A stretch of 62,391 bases of DNA, taken from positions 1-62,391 of the forward strand of contig JALHPN010000022.1 of the NCBI GenBank assembly GCA_022842465.1, read 5' to 3'. Position numbers and translations under genes: made by a program. Positions 43,284-51,196 of the stretch are shown here, piece after piece; the first letter of the stretch is position 1; each line of letters starts with the position of its first letter. The stretch comes from Polyangiaceae bacterium (GTDB taxonomy: Bacteria; Myxococcota_A; Polyangia; Polyangiales; Polyangiaceae). The notes under the pieces are model-generated. The model saw only the letters and a list, made by a program, of their open reading frames with translations, had not been told where the DNA came from and did no database searches.

Positions 43284-45011
43284 TCAGCGCTGGAACATGT
43301 GGCACCCCTTGCACGAGCTCGCCTCGGGCTGGTGCCCTCTCCGTGTCGTGTGACACGTCGTCGTGCACGTCGCGCGATCCGAGCGCGGCGGCGCGTGGGA
43401 CGTGTGACAGCTCGCGCAGTCCTTCGCGTGGGCGGCGACGCCGTGGAGGCCGGGGAGCTTCGAAGGCGCGTGGCACGTCGTGCACGCCGGGGGCGAAGCG
43501 ACGCCCCGCGGACCGTGAGGGCGATGGCACGACGCGCAGCCCTGCGCGATCGCGGCGTGGGGCCCCGCGCTCTTCGTCGCGTGGCATTGCGTGCACGTCG
43601 CGCTCTTCTCGAGGAGCTTTCCCGAGTGGGTCTCGTGGCAGCTCCCGCACGCCGTGTGGCCACGGGGGGCAGTCGACGCCTCGGCGGCGTGACAGCTCGC
43701 GCACGTAGGCGTGCGGGCGGGCGCGTGGGCGTCGCCGTGGCAGGAGAGGCAGGCGGCGTGACCGTGAGCGGCGTTCGACGACGTCGTCATCGTCCGCGCC
43801 TTCGCCGCGACTCCGGGATGACAGCGGGCGCACGTCGACGCGCGCTCCGCAGGGGACGCCTTCACGCCTGGAAGCCGGACGTCGTGCGGGGCGTGACACG
43901 ACGTGCACGTGACGCCCTTCGCGTGGGAGGGCCCGGTGTGACATCCCGTGCACGTCGCCGAAGCGGTCGACGCGGTGACAGCTCCTCCTCGGTGCGGTGC
44001 ATGGCACCCCGTGCACGTCGACGGGGCGCCGCTCTTCGTCCGTGCCGCAGGGTGCGACGAGCGGACGTCCGCATGGCACGTCGCGCACGCCGCCTCGGGT
44101 CGCGCGCCACGCGCGTGCGGATCGTGACACGTCGTGCACGCGGCGTGGGCCTTCGTCGCCATGGCGCCTGCTGGCTCGTGCCCTGCGTGACAAGCCGCGC
44201 ACGAGCCCTTCGCGGTGATTCCGTCCCGCCGGTCCTTCGCGTGCGGCGCATGACAGGTCGTACAGGTCGTGTGCGCGTCCGAGGTCTGCTTCCCCGCGTG
44301 GCAGCTCGAGCACGACGTCGCGGAGACGGCGCGCGCATCGTGCGGCACGTGGCACGTGACGCAGGCATCGTGCGCGGCCACCTTCGCGGCGCGGGGCGCC
44401 CCTCCTCCCTCGGCGTGACACGTCGCGCAGGCGTCTCGCGCCGTCGCTGCGGACTCGTGCGGCGCGTGGCACAGCGCGCACGTCGCCGTGCCCGAGCCGG
44501 CTCCGTGGCGCGCCTCCACCGTCGTATGGCACGACACGCAGTCCGGCACGCGCAAGCGAGCCCCTTGCTCCGCGTGGACGTCGTGGCACGCCGCACATGC
44601 TGCGGCCGGCTGGACGTGGCTCGCGAGCGTGCTCGCGTGACAGCTCGCGCACGTCGCCCCTTCTGCCCCGCCGTCGGGTCCTCCGGCGAACGCGTGGCAG
44701 GTGAGGCAGGTCGTCGGCGTCGCGGTCGATCCCTGGTGCGCGTGCGCTGCTGCCTTCGCGTGGCAGCCGCTGCACGTGCCATCCCCTGGCTTCGACGTGA
44801 ACGTTCCCGCGTCACCGTGGCAGGACGCGCACGCGACCAAGCCCCCCTTCGTATGCACTTCGTGCATCGAGGCCATGCGCGCCGTGCGCCACGTCGTGGG
44901 GACGTGCTCCGTCGGCGGTGTGAGCGGCTCACGCCGCGACACGAGGAGCGCGAGCGCGGCGGCAGACGCCAGCGCGACGAGGAGCAGGAGGAGCAGACGT
45001 CGCCGCGTCAT
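43284..45011 (-). CDS. 27-site multihaem c-type cytochrome, membrane anchored
   Basis: A 575-residue protein. Residues 6-24 form a Leu-rich signal anchor after MTRRR. The rest is a chain of haem motifs: I count 26 CXXCH plus one CX3CH (CTTTCH), roughly one per 20 residues, many in the form CxxCHxPH or CxxCHAxH that also supplies the partner His. Such dense arrays form molecular wires across the periplasm or outside the cell. There is no other domain. The ATG overlaps the stop of the next upstream cytochrome gene (ATGA), so the two are made in step. Confidence 0.9.
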   Translation of the reverse strand: MTRRRLLLLLLVALASAAALALLVSRREPLTPPTEHVPTTWRTARMASMHEVHTKGGLVACASCHGDAGTFTSKPGDGTCSGCHAKAAAHAHQGSTATPTTCLTCHAFAGGPDGGAEGATCASCHASTLASHVQPAAACAACHDVHAEQGARLRVPDCVSCHTTVEARHGAGSGTATCALCHAPHESAATARDACATCHAEGGGAPRAAKVAAHDACVTCHVPHDARAVSATSCSSCHAGKQTSDAHTTCTTCHAPHAKDRRDGITAKGSCAACHAGHEPAGAMATKAHAACTTCHDPHARGARPEAACATCHADVRSSHPAARTKSGAPSTCTGCHAPHRGGAVTASTASATCTGCHTGPSHAKGVTCTSCHAPHDVRLPGVKASPAERASTCARCHPGVAAKARTMTTSSNAAHGHAACLSCHGDAHAPARTPTCASCHAAEASTAPRGHTACGSCHETHSGKLLEKSATCTQCHATKSAGPHAAIAQGCASCHRPHGPRGVASPPACTTCHAPSKLPGLHGVAAHAKDCASCHTSHAPPRSDRATCTTTCHTTRRGHQPEASSCKGCHMFQR

Positions 45012-46075
45012 GGCAGGCCGTGGCACGCCCTGCACGGCTCGTCGCGCCGAGGGTCGAGCGCGCTCGCGAAACCGCGTCCGTGCGGGTTTCCTCCCGGTCC
45101 GCCGACGCGATGGCACCCGACGCACAGCGCCTCGCCGCTTCCGCCGTGACAGCTCGCGCACGAGCCCGGATCGCGCCGCGCCGCGCGACCGTGCTCGCCG
45201 GCGCTGGCCCGCACCCAGCCCGCGGGGTGAGGGCTCCTCGCCGGTCCGAGCGGAGACGCGGCCGACGTGCGTCGGTCGTCGTGGCAGTCCTTGCAGAACC
45301 GCTCCTCGGCATGACACGTCGTGCAGAGTCCGGGGTTCGCGCGCGACTCCTCCGCGTGCCGCATGCGGAAGCCAGCGCGGTGCAGGCTCCGCATGCCGGT
45401 GAGCTCCGGCCTCCCGAGCGCCAGCTTCCACGGCAACGCGGCCGTCGTGACACCGTGACATGCCACGCACGACGACTCCGTGTGGCACGTCGCGCAGAGG
45501 TCTCGCGACGACGCGGCCCGCACGCCGTGCTCGCGCACGAAGTCACCCTCGTGCACGACGTGGCTCGACGGCCGGACGAGCTCGCCCGGGAGGTCGACGT
45601 GGCACGACGCGCAGTCGCGCACCGCCCACGCGTCCTTGTGCTCGTGACATCCGAAGCACTGCGCCATCGTCGGCCGCAGCGTCGTCTGCACGCGCTCACC
45701 GGCCGCGGCGTGGCAGGGCACGCACTGACCGCCGAGCTTCGGGACGTGGCGGTCGTGCGCGAAGCGGAGGTGTTTCTTCGCGAGCTCGTTCTCGTCGCGC
45801 ACGTGCCGCTGGCCGTGACAGCCGCTGCAGGCGCGCGCGTCGTGCGGCTTCGCATGGCAGGACGAGGACGTGCAGGAAGCCGTCGTCGGGAGGTGGAGAT
45901 CACCGTCGTCGCCCGCACGCGCGATGCCCTCGTGGCACGTCGTGCAGGCGATGCCTCGGATCGAATGTGCGCGGTGCTCGAACGGTCGCTCCGCGTCGCG
46001 CGGCGTGATCCCGAGGAGACCCGCGCATGCGCCGAGGCACAGCGCCAGGACGAGGACGGCGAGCCGGAGCTTCAC
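45008..46075 (-). CDS. 13-site multihaem c-type cytochrome lipoprotein
   Basis: A 355-residue protein starting at GTG 46075, overlapping the stop of the barrel gene (GTGA). The signal ends LGAC (about Cys16-18). I count twelve CXXCH and one CX4CH (CTSSSCH). An early FEHRAHS and several RHxPK/HDRH segments provide distal His ligands, resembling decahaem MtrA/DmsE- and OmcA-like periplasmic wires in general style, though motif spacing differs. Being lipidated and encoded between the barrel and the 27-site cytochrome, it is a good candidate for the component that threads the barrel (inference). Confidence 0.88.
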   Translation of the reverse strand: MKLRLAVLVLALCLGACAGLLGITPRDAERPFEHRAHSIRGIACTTCHEGIARAGDDGDLHLPTTASCTSSSCHAKPHDARACSGCHGQRHVRDENELAKKHLRFAHDRHVPKLGGQCVPCHAAAGERVQTTLRPTMAQCFGCHEHKDAWAVRDCASCHVDLPGELVRPSSHVVHEGDFVREHGVRAASSRDLCATCHTESSCVACHGVTTAALPWKLALGRPELTGMRSLHRAGFRMRHAEESRANPGLCTTCHAEERFCKDCHDDRRTSAASPLGPARSPHPAGWVRASAGEHGRAARRDPGSCASCHGGSGEALCVGCHRVGGPGGNPHGRGFASALDPRRDEPCRACHGLP

Positions 46076-47280
46076 CGCGTCCCCCAGGCCCACGACGCGC
46101 GCACGAGCGCCGTCGTCCGGCGGCTGCCGTCGGGGCCGCTCGAGGCCTCCACCGCGCCGGCGAGATCCCATCCGGACGAGAGACGCCAGGCGATCGAGCC
46201 GAGCGCCCACGGCCAGATCGTGTCGCGGTCTCGCAGATCGGCGGTCCGCGGCTCGGGCCGAACGAGCTCCAGCTCCGTGCCGAGCCGCACGCGGGAGGAG
46301 AGCGGGACGTAGACGATGGCGCGCACGCCGTTCCACCGCGCATCACGGATGTCGACGCGGCGCACCTCGAGGGCCACGGTCGCGTCGCCGTCGTCGTCGA
46401 GCGCGAGCACCGCGCGGCCCGTCCCCTGCCCTCCCCACTCGGCGCCCTGGACCTGCGCGCCTCCCGTCCCCACGAGATCGAGCCGCGGGAACGCGCGCCA
46501 TCGGACCGTGGCGCCGGTCGTGGTCGAAGCGAAGTCGCCGAGGACGGAGAAGAGCGACGTGCTCGGGAGGAGGCGACCCGGAGAGCGGTGCGTCGTGAAC
46601 CCTTCGACGCGGACGCTGCCCTGCCGCATCGTCGGGCTCGTCTGCGTGCTCACCGACGCGAGCGCGTCCGTGAGGCCGTAGGAGAGGAGATCGAACGAGG
46701 CCCGTGCCGCGGCCGTCACCCGCGGAGAAGGCGTGAACGCAGCGTCGAGCCCGACCTCCTCGTCCGCCGGCCTCCCTGCCGTCCTTCGCTGCTGGTACGC
46801 GCCGCCGACCACGAAGACGTCCCGCACCACCTGCGCGACGCGCCCGCCTGCGGCCCAGTCGAACGACGTCCAGCCGAAGCGCGGGACGACGGGCGCGCCC
46901 GCGAAGGCCTCCACGACCGTGCCCGTCGGCAGGCGCGCGAGCCCTCGGGCTCCGTCGAGATGAAGCGGACGCACCGCGCCCATCGTGACGAGGAGCCGTC
47001 CGGCGCGCACCTCCGAGCCCGACGCGACGTCGCGCATGCGGACGGAGAGCGTGAGGACGTCGCCGGTCAGCTCCGGCGCGCCCGTGCCGCCGACGGGGGA
47101 GGACGCGCCCCCGAGCCACGTCACGGTCTCGGCGTCGATCCACGGCGACCGCCGGTCCTCCCCTCGAAGGACGACGAGGCCCACCGGCGACGGTGTCTGC
47201 GCAAACGCGTCGCCACGAAGGCGCAAACCCTGCGCCTTCGACGAGCGCGTCGCGGCGGCGAGAGCAGCACAAACCAGCAC
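46072..47280 (-). CDS. Predicted outer-membrane beta-barrel of a porin-cytochrome conduit
   Basis: A 402-residue protein. No ATG fits; GTG at 47280 with AAAGG upstream gives a short signal peptide ending SKAQG. The body consists of alternating hydrophobic/polar strands with aromatic girdle residues (VTLRSEP-like, VRLGTELELVRPEPR, WALGSIAWRLSSGWDLAGAVE) and ends in WAWGTR, close to the aromatic C-terminus of barrels. There is no haem motif. In MtrCAB- and Pcc-type conduits a porin holds a periplasmic cytochrome in the outer membrane; the overlap with two multihaem genes supports that role here, although I cannot assign it to a named porin family. Confidence 0.7.
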   Translation of the reverse strand: MLVCAALAAATRSSKAQGLRLRGDAFAQTPSPVGLVVLRGEDRRSPWIDAETVTWLGGASSPVGGTGAPELTGDVLTLSVRMRDVASGSEVRAGRLLVTMGAVRPLHLDGARGLARLPTGTVVEAFAGAPVVPRFGWTSFDWAAGGRVAQVVRDVFVVGGAYQQRRTAGRPADEEVGLDAAFTPSPRVTAAARASFDLLSYGLTDALASVSTQTSPTMRQGSVRVEGFTTHRSPGRLLPSTSLFSVLGDFASTTTGATVRWRAFPRLDLVGTGGAQVQGAEWGGQGTGRAVLALDDDGDATVALEVRRVDIRDARWNGVRAIVYVPLSSRVRLGTELELVRPEPRTADLRDRDTIWPWALGSIAWRLSSGWDLAGAVEASSGPDGSRRTTALVRASWAWGTR

Positions 47281-47361
47281 GGCGCTGATCTTGCTGCCTT
47301 TCGCGTCGACTCGCCGCGACCGCGCGTAGACTCCGCGCAGACGGGACGAAGTGAGAGGACG

Positions 47362-48003
47362 ATGACGTCGGGACACGCTTTCGGATGGTTGGAGGGGATG
47401 GCCGTCGCGAGCGCGGCCGTCGCGGCAGGCCTCCTCCTCTTGCATCTCGTGCGCCGCCCCGCGCTCGACGGTTCGGCGAAGATCCGCCTGCTCCTCGGGC
47501 TCGGCGTCTTTCCCATCTCCGCCGCGCTCTCCGCCAACGTGGCCGGCTTCAAGGCGACGCAGTCGCGGACCTTCTGCGGGTCTTGCCATGTGATGACGCC
47601 GCATGCAGACGACTCCGTGGACCGTACGAGTACCTCGCTCTCGGCCCTTCATGCGAGAAACCCGTTCTTCGGCGCGGACAACTGCTACGCGTGCCACCAG
47701 GACTACGGGATGTATGGCTACGTCGCGACCAAGATGGGCGGCATGGGTCACGTCTGGTACTACCTGACCGAGTACCACGACATGCCGCTCGAGAGGTCGC
47801 GTCACGCGATCCGGATCCGGGCGCCGCTCCCGAACGACAACTGCATGGGCTGCCACACGTCGACGGCTCCGGGCTGGCTGGCCGTCTCCGACCATGCCTC
47901 TTCGCTCGAAGGCGTCCGGAGCGGCCGGACGTCGTGCGCGAGCCCGGGCTGCCACGGGTACGCGCACCCCCTGACGAAGGTCGGGAAGGAGCTCGCTCCG
48001 TGA
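47362..48003 (+). CDS. NapC/NirT-like tetrahaem membrane cytochrome c
   Basis: A 213-residue protein; GAGAGG lies before the ATG at 47362. Residues 10-30 and a second hydrophobic stretch at 42-60 anchor it in the inner membrane. The haem sites are CGSCH, CYACH, CMGCH and CASPGCH (CX4CH). SRTFCGSCHVMTPH and the following SLHARNPFFGADNCYACH resemble the NapC/NrfH quinol-dehydrogenase pattern. Such proteins oxidise menaquinol and pass electrons to periplasmic cytochromes. It diverges from the barrel-cytochrome operon by 81 bases, a fitting place for the electron entry point. Confidence 0.85.
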   Translation: MTSGHAFGWLEGMAVASAAVAAGLLLLHLVRRPALDGSAKIRLLLGLGVFPISAALSANVAGFKATQSRTFCGSCHVMTPHADDSVDRTSTSLSALHARNPFFGADNCYACHQDYGMYGYVATKMGGMGHVWYYLTEYHDMPLERSRHAIRIRAPLPNDNCMGCHTSTAPGWLAVSDHASSLEGVRSGRTSCASPGCHGYAHPLTKVGKELAP

Positions 48004-48224
48004 AGCTCCCGAGGCTCCCGTCGAACGAGGCGCTCGTGCGCGTCGCCTGCGTGCTCGCGCTCGTCGCGCTGCCGCTCATGGTCTGGTCCGTCTTCGTCCC
48101 GACGGTATGGCCGGTGATGATCGCGCTGTCGCTCGGTCAGGGGATCGGCACGCTCTCCTTCGTGCTCTTCCTCTTCGTCGTCGCACGGGACTTGCGCGTG
48201 AAGGACACGCTCCGGAACGACTGA
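48000..48224 (+). CDS. Small two-helix membrane protein coupled to the NapC-like gene
   Basis: A 74-residue protein whose GTG start overlaps the stop of the NapC-like gene (GTGA). Two hydrophobic segments (about 11-31 and 38-62) and a charged tail (RDLRVKDTLRND) suggest an inner-membrane subunit. Not recognised; the coupling suggests it serves the quinol-oxidising cytochrome. Confidence 0.7.
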   Translation: MKLPRLPSNEALVRVACVLALVALPLMVWSVFVPTVWPVMIALSLGQGIGTLSFVLFLFVVARDLRVKDTLRND

Positions 48225-48227
48225 GGC

Positions 48228-48803
48228 TCAGCGCCCGCGGAGCGCGCGCAAGCTCGTCTGCTGCTCGAGCGTGAGGAGGTTCTTCACGCGGACGAGCATC
48301 CCGAGATGCGCGGCCTTGATCGCGTTCTCGCGCTTCATCAGGTCGGCGGCGACCGCGGCGACCTTCCCCTCGTCGACCTTCGGGCCGTCGAGGAGAACGG
48401 TGAGCTTCTCCTTCTCACGCGCGAGCTCCCACTGGAGACGGAGCATGTCCTTCTGCCCCTTCTCCACCTCCTTCTGGATCGCGGCGAGCTGCTCGGGACC
48501 GAGCGCGATCGCGAGCTGGTGCTCCATGACGAGCTCGGGAGGGTAGACGCGCGCCTCGATCGCCCCGAGGGGCTCCGGGGTCGCGCGCGCGCCGGCGTCG
48601 AGAGTCGGCCCCAGGGAGAGGGAGGATGGGCTCCGCGCGAGGGGGACGTCGCCCGGCGTGAGACGCACGGCGCCGTCGTCTGCGACGGAGTCGCCTGGGA
48701 GCGGCGGGGCTTCGCGCTTCGCGCAGGCGGCGAGCGAGCTGGCGAGGGCGAGGGCGAGGGCGAGGGCGGACGCGCGGCGTGAGCGCGAGAAACGGACGAT
48801 CAT
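48228..48803 (-). CDS. Spy/CpxP-like periplasmic lipoprotein (heavy-metal-resistance family)
   Basis: A 191-residue lipoprotein from ATG 48803 (lipobox LAAC, Cys27). Residues about 100-190 are a long helical hairpin with LTLEQQTSLRALR near the end, the LTxxQ-type motif of the Spy/CpxP/CnrX-like metal-resistance family. Such proteins sense metals or envelope damage, or act as ATP-independent chaperones. It overlaps the upstream anti-sigma-like gene (ATGA) and completes an operon led by an ECF sigma factor, a layout like the CnrYXH metal-sensing system. Confidence 0.75.
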   Translation of the reverse strand: MIVRFSRSRRASALALALALASSLAACAKREAPPLPGDSVADDGAVRLTPGDVPLARSPSSLSLGPTLDAGARATPEPLGAIEARVYPPELVMEHQLAIALGPEQLAAIQKEVEKGQKDMLRLQWELAREKEKLTVLLDGPKVDEGKVAAVAADLMKRENAIKAAHLGMLVRVKNLLTLEQQTSLRALRGR

Positions 48804-49222
48804 CGGGAAGGCTCCGCGAGCAGGAAGTCGAGCGACGGGGACGAGGAGACGAAGGCGCGGGAGGGCGCATCGAGCAGAAAGTCCAGAGGCGCGAGGTCGT
48901 CGGGCGCGACGGTCGGTGCGACGGCGACGGCTTCGAAGGCCGTGGGCGCTGCGGTGGCGGACGCGGCGACCGGTGGTGGTGCGCCGGCCGACCTGCTCGC
49001 GACGGGCGCGCTCGACATCGTGGTCTCGCCACACCAGAGGGCGAACACGCCGGCCGCCACGGCGATGGCGCCGATCGCCGGGGCGATGGAGGAGAGGCGC
49101 GGCCTTCGCCTCGGGCGGGCGCGGACCGCGGCGAAGTCGGGCGCACGCGATGCGTCGTCCGCGCGGAGCGCCTGCATCGCCGCGCGCAGGCGAGCCTCGT
49201 CGTCCTGTTCCGTTCCCTTCAT
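48800..49222 (-). CDS. Putative anti-sigma factor, single-pass membrane protein
   Basis: A 140-residue protein from ATG 49222, overlapping the sigma gene stop and the next start. An acidic/charged N-terminal part of about 50 residues (KGTEQDDEARLRAAMQAL) is followed by a hydrophobic segment at about 55-75 (IAPAIGAIAVAAGVFALWC) and a Pro/Ala-rich periplasmic tail in which DFLLDAPSR and DFLLAEPSR repeat. No zinc motif is present. The position between an ECF sigma factor and a periplasmic sensor-like lipoprotein makes an anti-sigma role likely, not proven. Confidence 0.65.
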   Translation of the reverse strand: MKGTEQDDEARLRAAMQALRADDASRAPDFAAVRARPRRRPRLSSIAPAIGAIAVAAGVFALWCGETTMSSAPVASRSAGAPPPVAASATAAPTAFEAVAVAPTVAPDDLAPLDFLLDAPSRAFVSSSPSLDFLLAEPSR

Positions 49223-49740
49223 GCGCCCACCCCTCGTCGCTCGAGCGCAGCGAGCATGTTTGCCTTGCCGCGCTCGTAGTGTTGCCTCGCCGTTCCGAGC
49301 GACACGTCCATGATCAGCGCCGCCTCCGCGATGGTGAGCCCCTCGTAGAACACGAGATGGAGGACCTCGCGCTGTCGCTCGGGCAGCTTCGAGAGACACG
49401 CTGCGACCGCCTCCGCGGTCTCGCGGGCGACGGCAGGGTCCGGCGAGGAAGCCGCCTGGAGCTCCTCCGTCTCCGGCGCGTCCTTCCTCCTCAGGAGACC
49501 GATCGCCGCGAAGCGCCGCTGCTCCAGCGCCGTGAGCCGGACGACGCCGAAGAACCACGTCTTCAGGCTCGACCTGCCGTCGTGACGAGCACGCCCCGAG
49601 AGCGCCTTCACGTACGCCTGCTGCAGAGCGTCCTCCGCCTGATCGCGATCACGGCGACAGCACGCGAGCGCCCACCCCCAGCTCGCCGCATGCATCGCGG
49701 CGAGCTCGCGCTCGAGGGAATGGATGTCGGCGTCCGCCAT
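49219..49740 (-). CDS. ECF-type RNA polymerase sigma factor
   Basis: A 173-residue sigma-70 family protein. Region 2 (about 20-85) includes RDRDQAEDALQQAYVKAL and SSLKTWFFGVVR for -10 recognition and core binding. Region 4 (about 115-168) is LPERQREVLHLVFYEGLTIAEAALIMDVSLGTARQHYERG, a helix-turn-helix for -35 binding. It lacks regions 1 and 3. The three genes sigma, anti-sigma-like and Spy-like lipoprotein overlap by ATGA at both joints, so they act as one unit. An inducing signal from metals or envelope stress is inferred from the third gene. Confidence 0.9.
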   Translation of the reverse strand: MADADIHSLERELAAMHAASWGWALACCRRDRDQAEDALQQAYVKALSGRARHDGRSSLKTWFFGVVRLTALEQRRFAAIGLLRRKDAPETEELQAASSPDPAVARETAEAVAACLSKLPERQREVLHLVFYEGLTIAEAALIMDVSLGTARQHYERGKANMLAALERRGVGA

Positions 49741-49776
49741 CTCGCCGGGGACCGTCGCAGAGGCCTGGCCACGCGG

Positions 49777-50688
49777 TCAACTCACCGCGCGCATCGCGGC
49801 GATCTGGGCAAGGCGGCGGCGGCGCGCGATCACGATGACGAGGGCGAGGAGCGAGCCGATCGGGACGAGGATGGGCGCCGCCGCGGCGAACGCCATCGCG
49901 CCCCAGAGGAGGAGCGTCCCGCTCGCCTGGACGCCGCCGCGGAAGGCATGGGCGATCTTCGCGAGCGCCCCCACCTCGACCTCGGGCGTCACCGTCGTCG
50001 GAGTGCCGATGCTCACGGTCACGGTCGCCAGATCGATCTTCCCGTCGAGGGTTCGCTTCTGCGCATCGTACCGCTCGACCGTCTCGCGCACGCGCGCGAG
50101 CTCCTTCTCGACCTCGAGCACGTCGGAGATGCTCCCCGTCTTGTGCGCCATGATCTCGACGAGGCGCTTCTCCTGCGCTCGAGCGTTCCCGAGGCGCGCG
50201 TCGAGGTCGGCGCGTTGCTCGGTGACATCCTCGCTCTTCTCCGTGTCGGTCGTGATCTTCCCGAGGTCCGCCATCGCAGCACGGAGGCTCTTCGTGCGGT
50301 CGGCGGGGACGCGGAGGACGAGGCGCACGGAGCGCAGCTCGGCGCTACCCGACGCGCTCGCGTCCGCGACGAATCCGCCCGCACGCTCGACCTGCTCGCG
50401 GAGCTGAGCGGAGACGAGATCGGGGTTCTTCGCGGTCATCGTCAGCTCGACGGTGACGACCAGGGCACGCGCGGCGAGCGAGGGCCTGCCGCTGCCACCG
50501 CCAGGCGCGCCGTTCATCGCCTCGGCCGGGAGGACGGGAGGGCCGGACGCGGCAGACGCGGCCGCGAGCGGGGCGGACCGGGATGCGGCCGGCGCCTCGG
50601 ACTTGGCGCACCCGGCTGCGAAGAGGACGAGCGCGAGCGCGGCGACGGCGTGGAGCGAGCGCGACGGACGGAGAGTCGACGTGGACAT
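49777..50688 (-). CDS. DUF4349 lipoprotein
   Basis: A 303-residue lipoprotein. The ATG at 50688 is preceded by GAGGTGA; signal ends AAGC (Cys27). Residues about 85-290 match the DUF4349 pattern: VTVELTMTAKNPD, a VERAGGFVADASASG strand pair, VLRVPADRTKSLRAAMADLG, a coiled coil (EDVTEQRADLDARLGNARAQEKRL...) and a C-terminal membrane segment (about 260-290) with RRRR. The family has no established role; it is anchored at both ends here. Confidence 0.85.
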   Translation of the reverse strand: MSTSTLRPSRSLHAVAALALVLFAAGCAKSEAPAASRSAPLAAASAASGPPVLPAEAMNGAPGGGSGRPSLAARALVVTVELTMTAKNPDLVSAQLREQVERAGGFVADASASGSAELRSVRLVLRVPADRTKSLRAAMADLGKITTDTEKSEDVTEQRADLDARLGNARAQEKRLVEIMAHKTGSISDVLEVEKELARVRETVERYDAQKRTLDGKIDLATVTVSIGTPTTVTPEVEVGALAKIAHAFRGGVQASGTLLLWGAMAFAAAAPILVPIGSLLALVIVIARRRRLAQIAAMRAVS

Positions 50689-51196
50689 GTGCGGGGTCAC
50701 CTCGGAGATGGGTGACGTGGACGCGAGCGCCATATGACGCGTCTCCGACGATTTCTCGAGGACGCCACAAACGTCGTGATGTTGGCCATTTGGAACCCAC
50801 CCCGCGGCGGGAGCGCCACACCGGACACGGTATCGCCGCCGCGCGCGTCGGCCCTCCCCCCGACGGTACCGCCCGCGGCGCCGACGCCCGCGCCCCCCAA
50901 CCCAGCCGGAGCGGCGATACCGTCCGAGCGAGCGAGGACGGGGCGGCGATACCGTGCGCGGGCGCGCCCGCGGGCGGCGCTGACGCGCGCAGAGAGCCGT
51001 CGGTCGGCGATACCGTCCGGTGGGCTCCCTGGGCGATGCGGTACGCGGCGGGGGGGGGCGGCGATACCGTTCCCGGGAGCCGCGCGGTCGGGCGTGGGGA
51101 GGCGGCGGCGGCGAGACCTCTGGGGTTCGCTCGCCCCACGTCGTCGACCACGACGTCGCCGTTTCCTGCGCGCAGGGGAGGCGCGGCGGGTCGGGC
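50689..51196. other. 508-base non-coding interval with dispersed-repeat cluster
   Basis: No gene is supported between the DUF4349 and trypsin-like genes. The part next to the DUF4349 start (50749-50815) is comparatively A/T-rich and may hold its promoter. 50815-51080 is extremely GC-rich with runs of C (50862-50868, 50893-50898) and G (51051-51058) and holds the repeat cluster. 51080-51196 shows nothing further. Confidence 0.6.
50827..51070. repeat. Cluster of five CGGCGATACCGT repeats
   Basis: Exact 12-base copies at 50827-50838 (reverse), 50912-50923, 50944-50955, 51005-51016 and 51059-51070 (forward). Imperfect versions lie near 50871 (ACGGTACCGCC) and 51031 (GGCGATGCGGTAC). Spacing between forward copies is 32, 61 and 54 bases. 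Three more exact copies lie at 33030, 34737 and 39067. With about 70% GC, a word of this composition should appear well under once in a window of this size. The flanks differ, so the conserved unit is short. Confidence 0.8.

Noticed and set aside
50815..51080. CRISPR array
   Set aside because: The repeat is only 12 bases, occurs on both strands, spacing is irregular (32-61 bases) and no cas gene is present.
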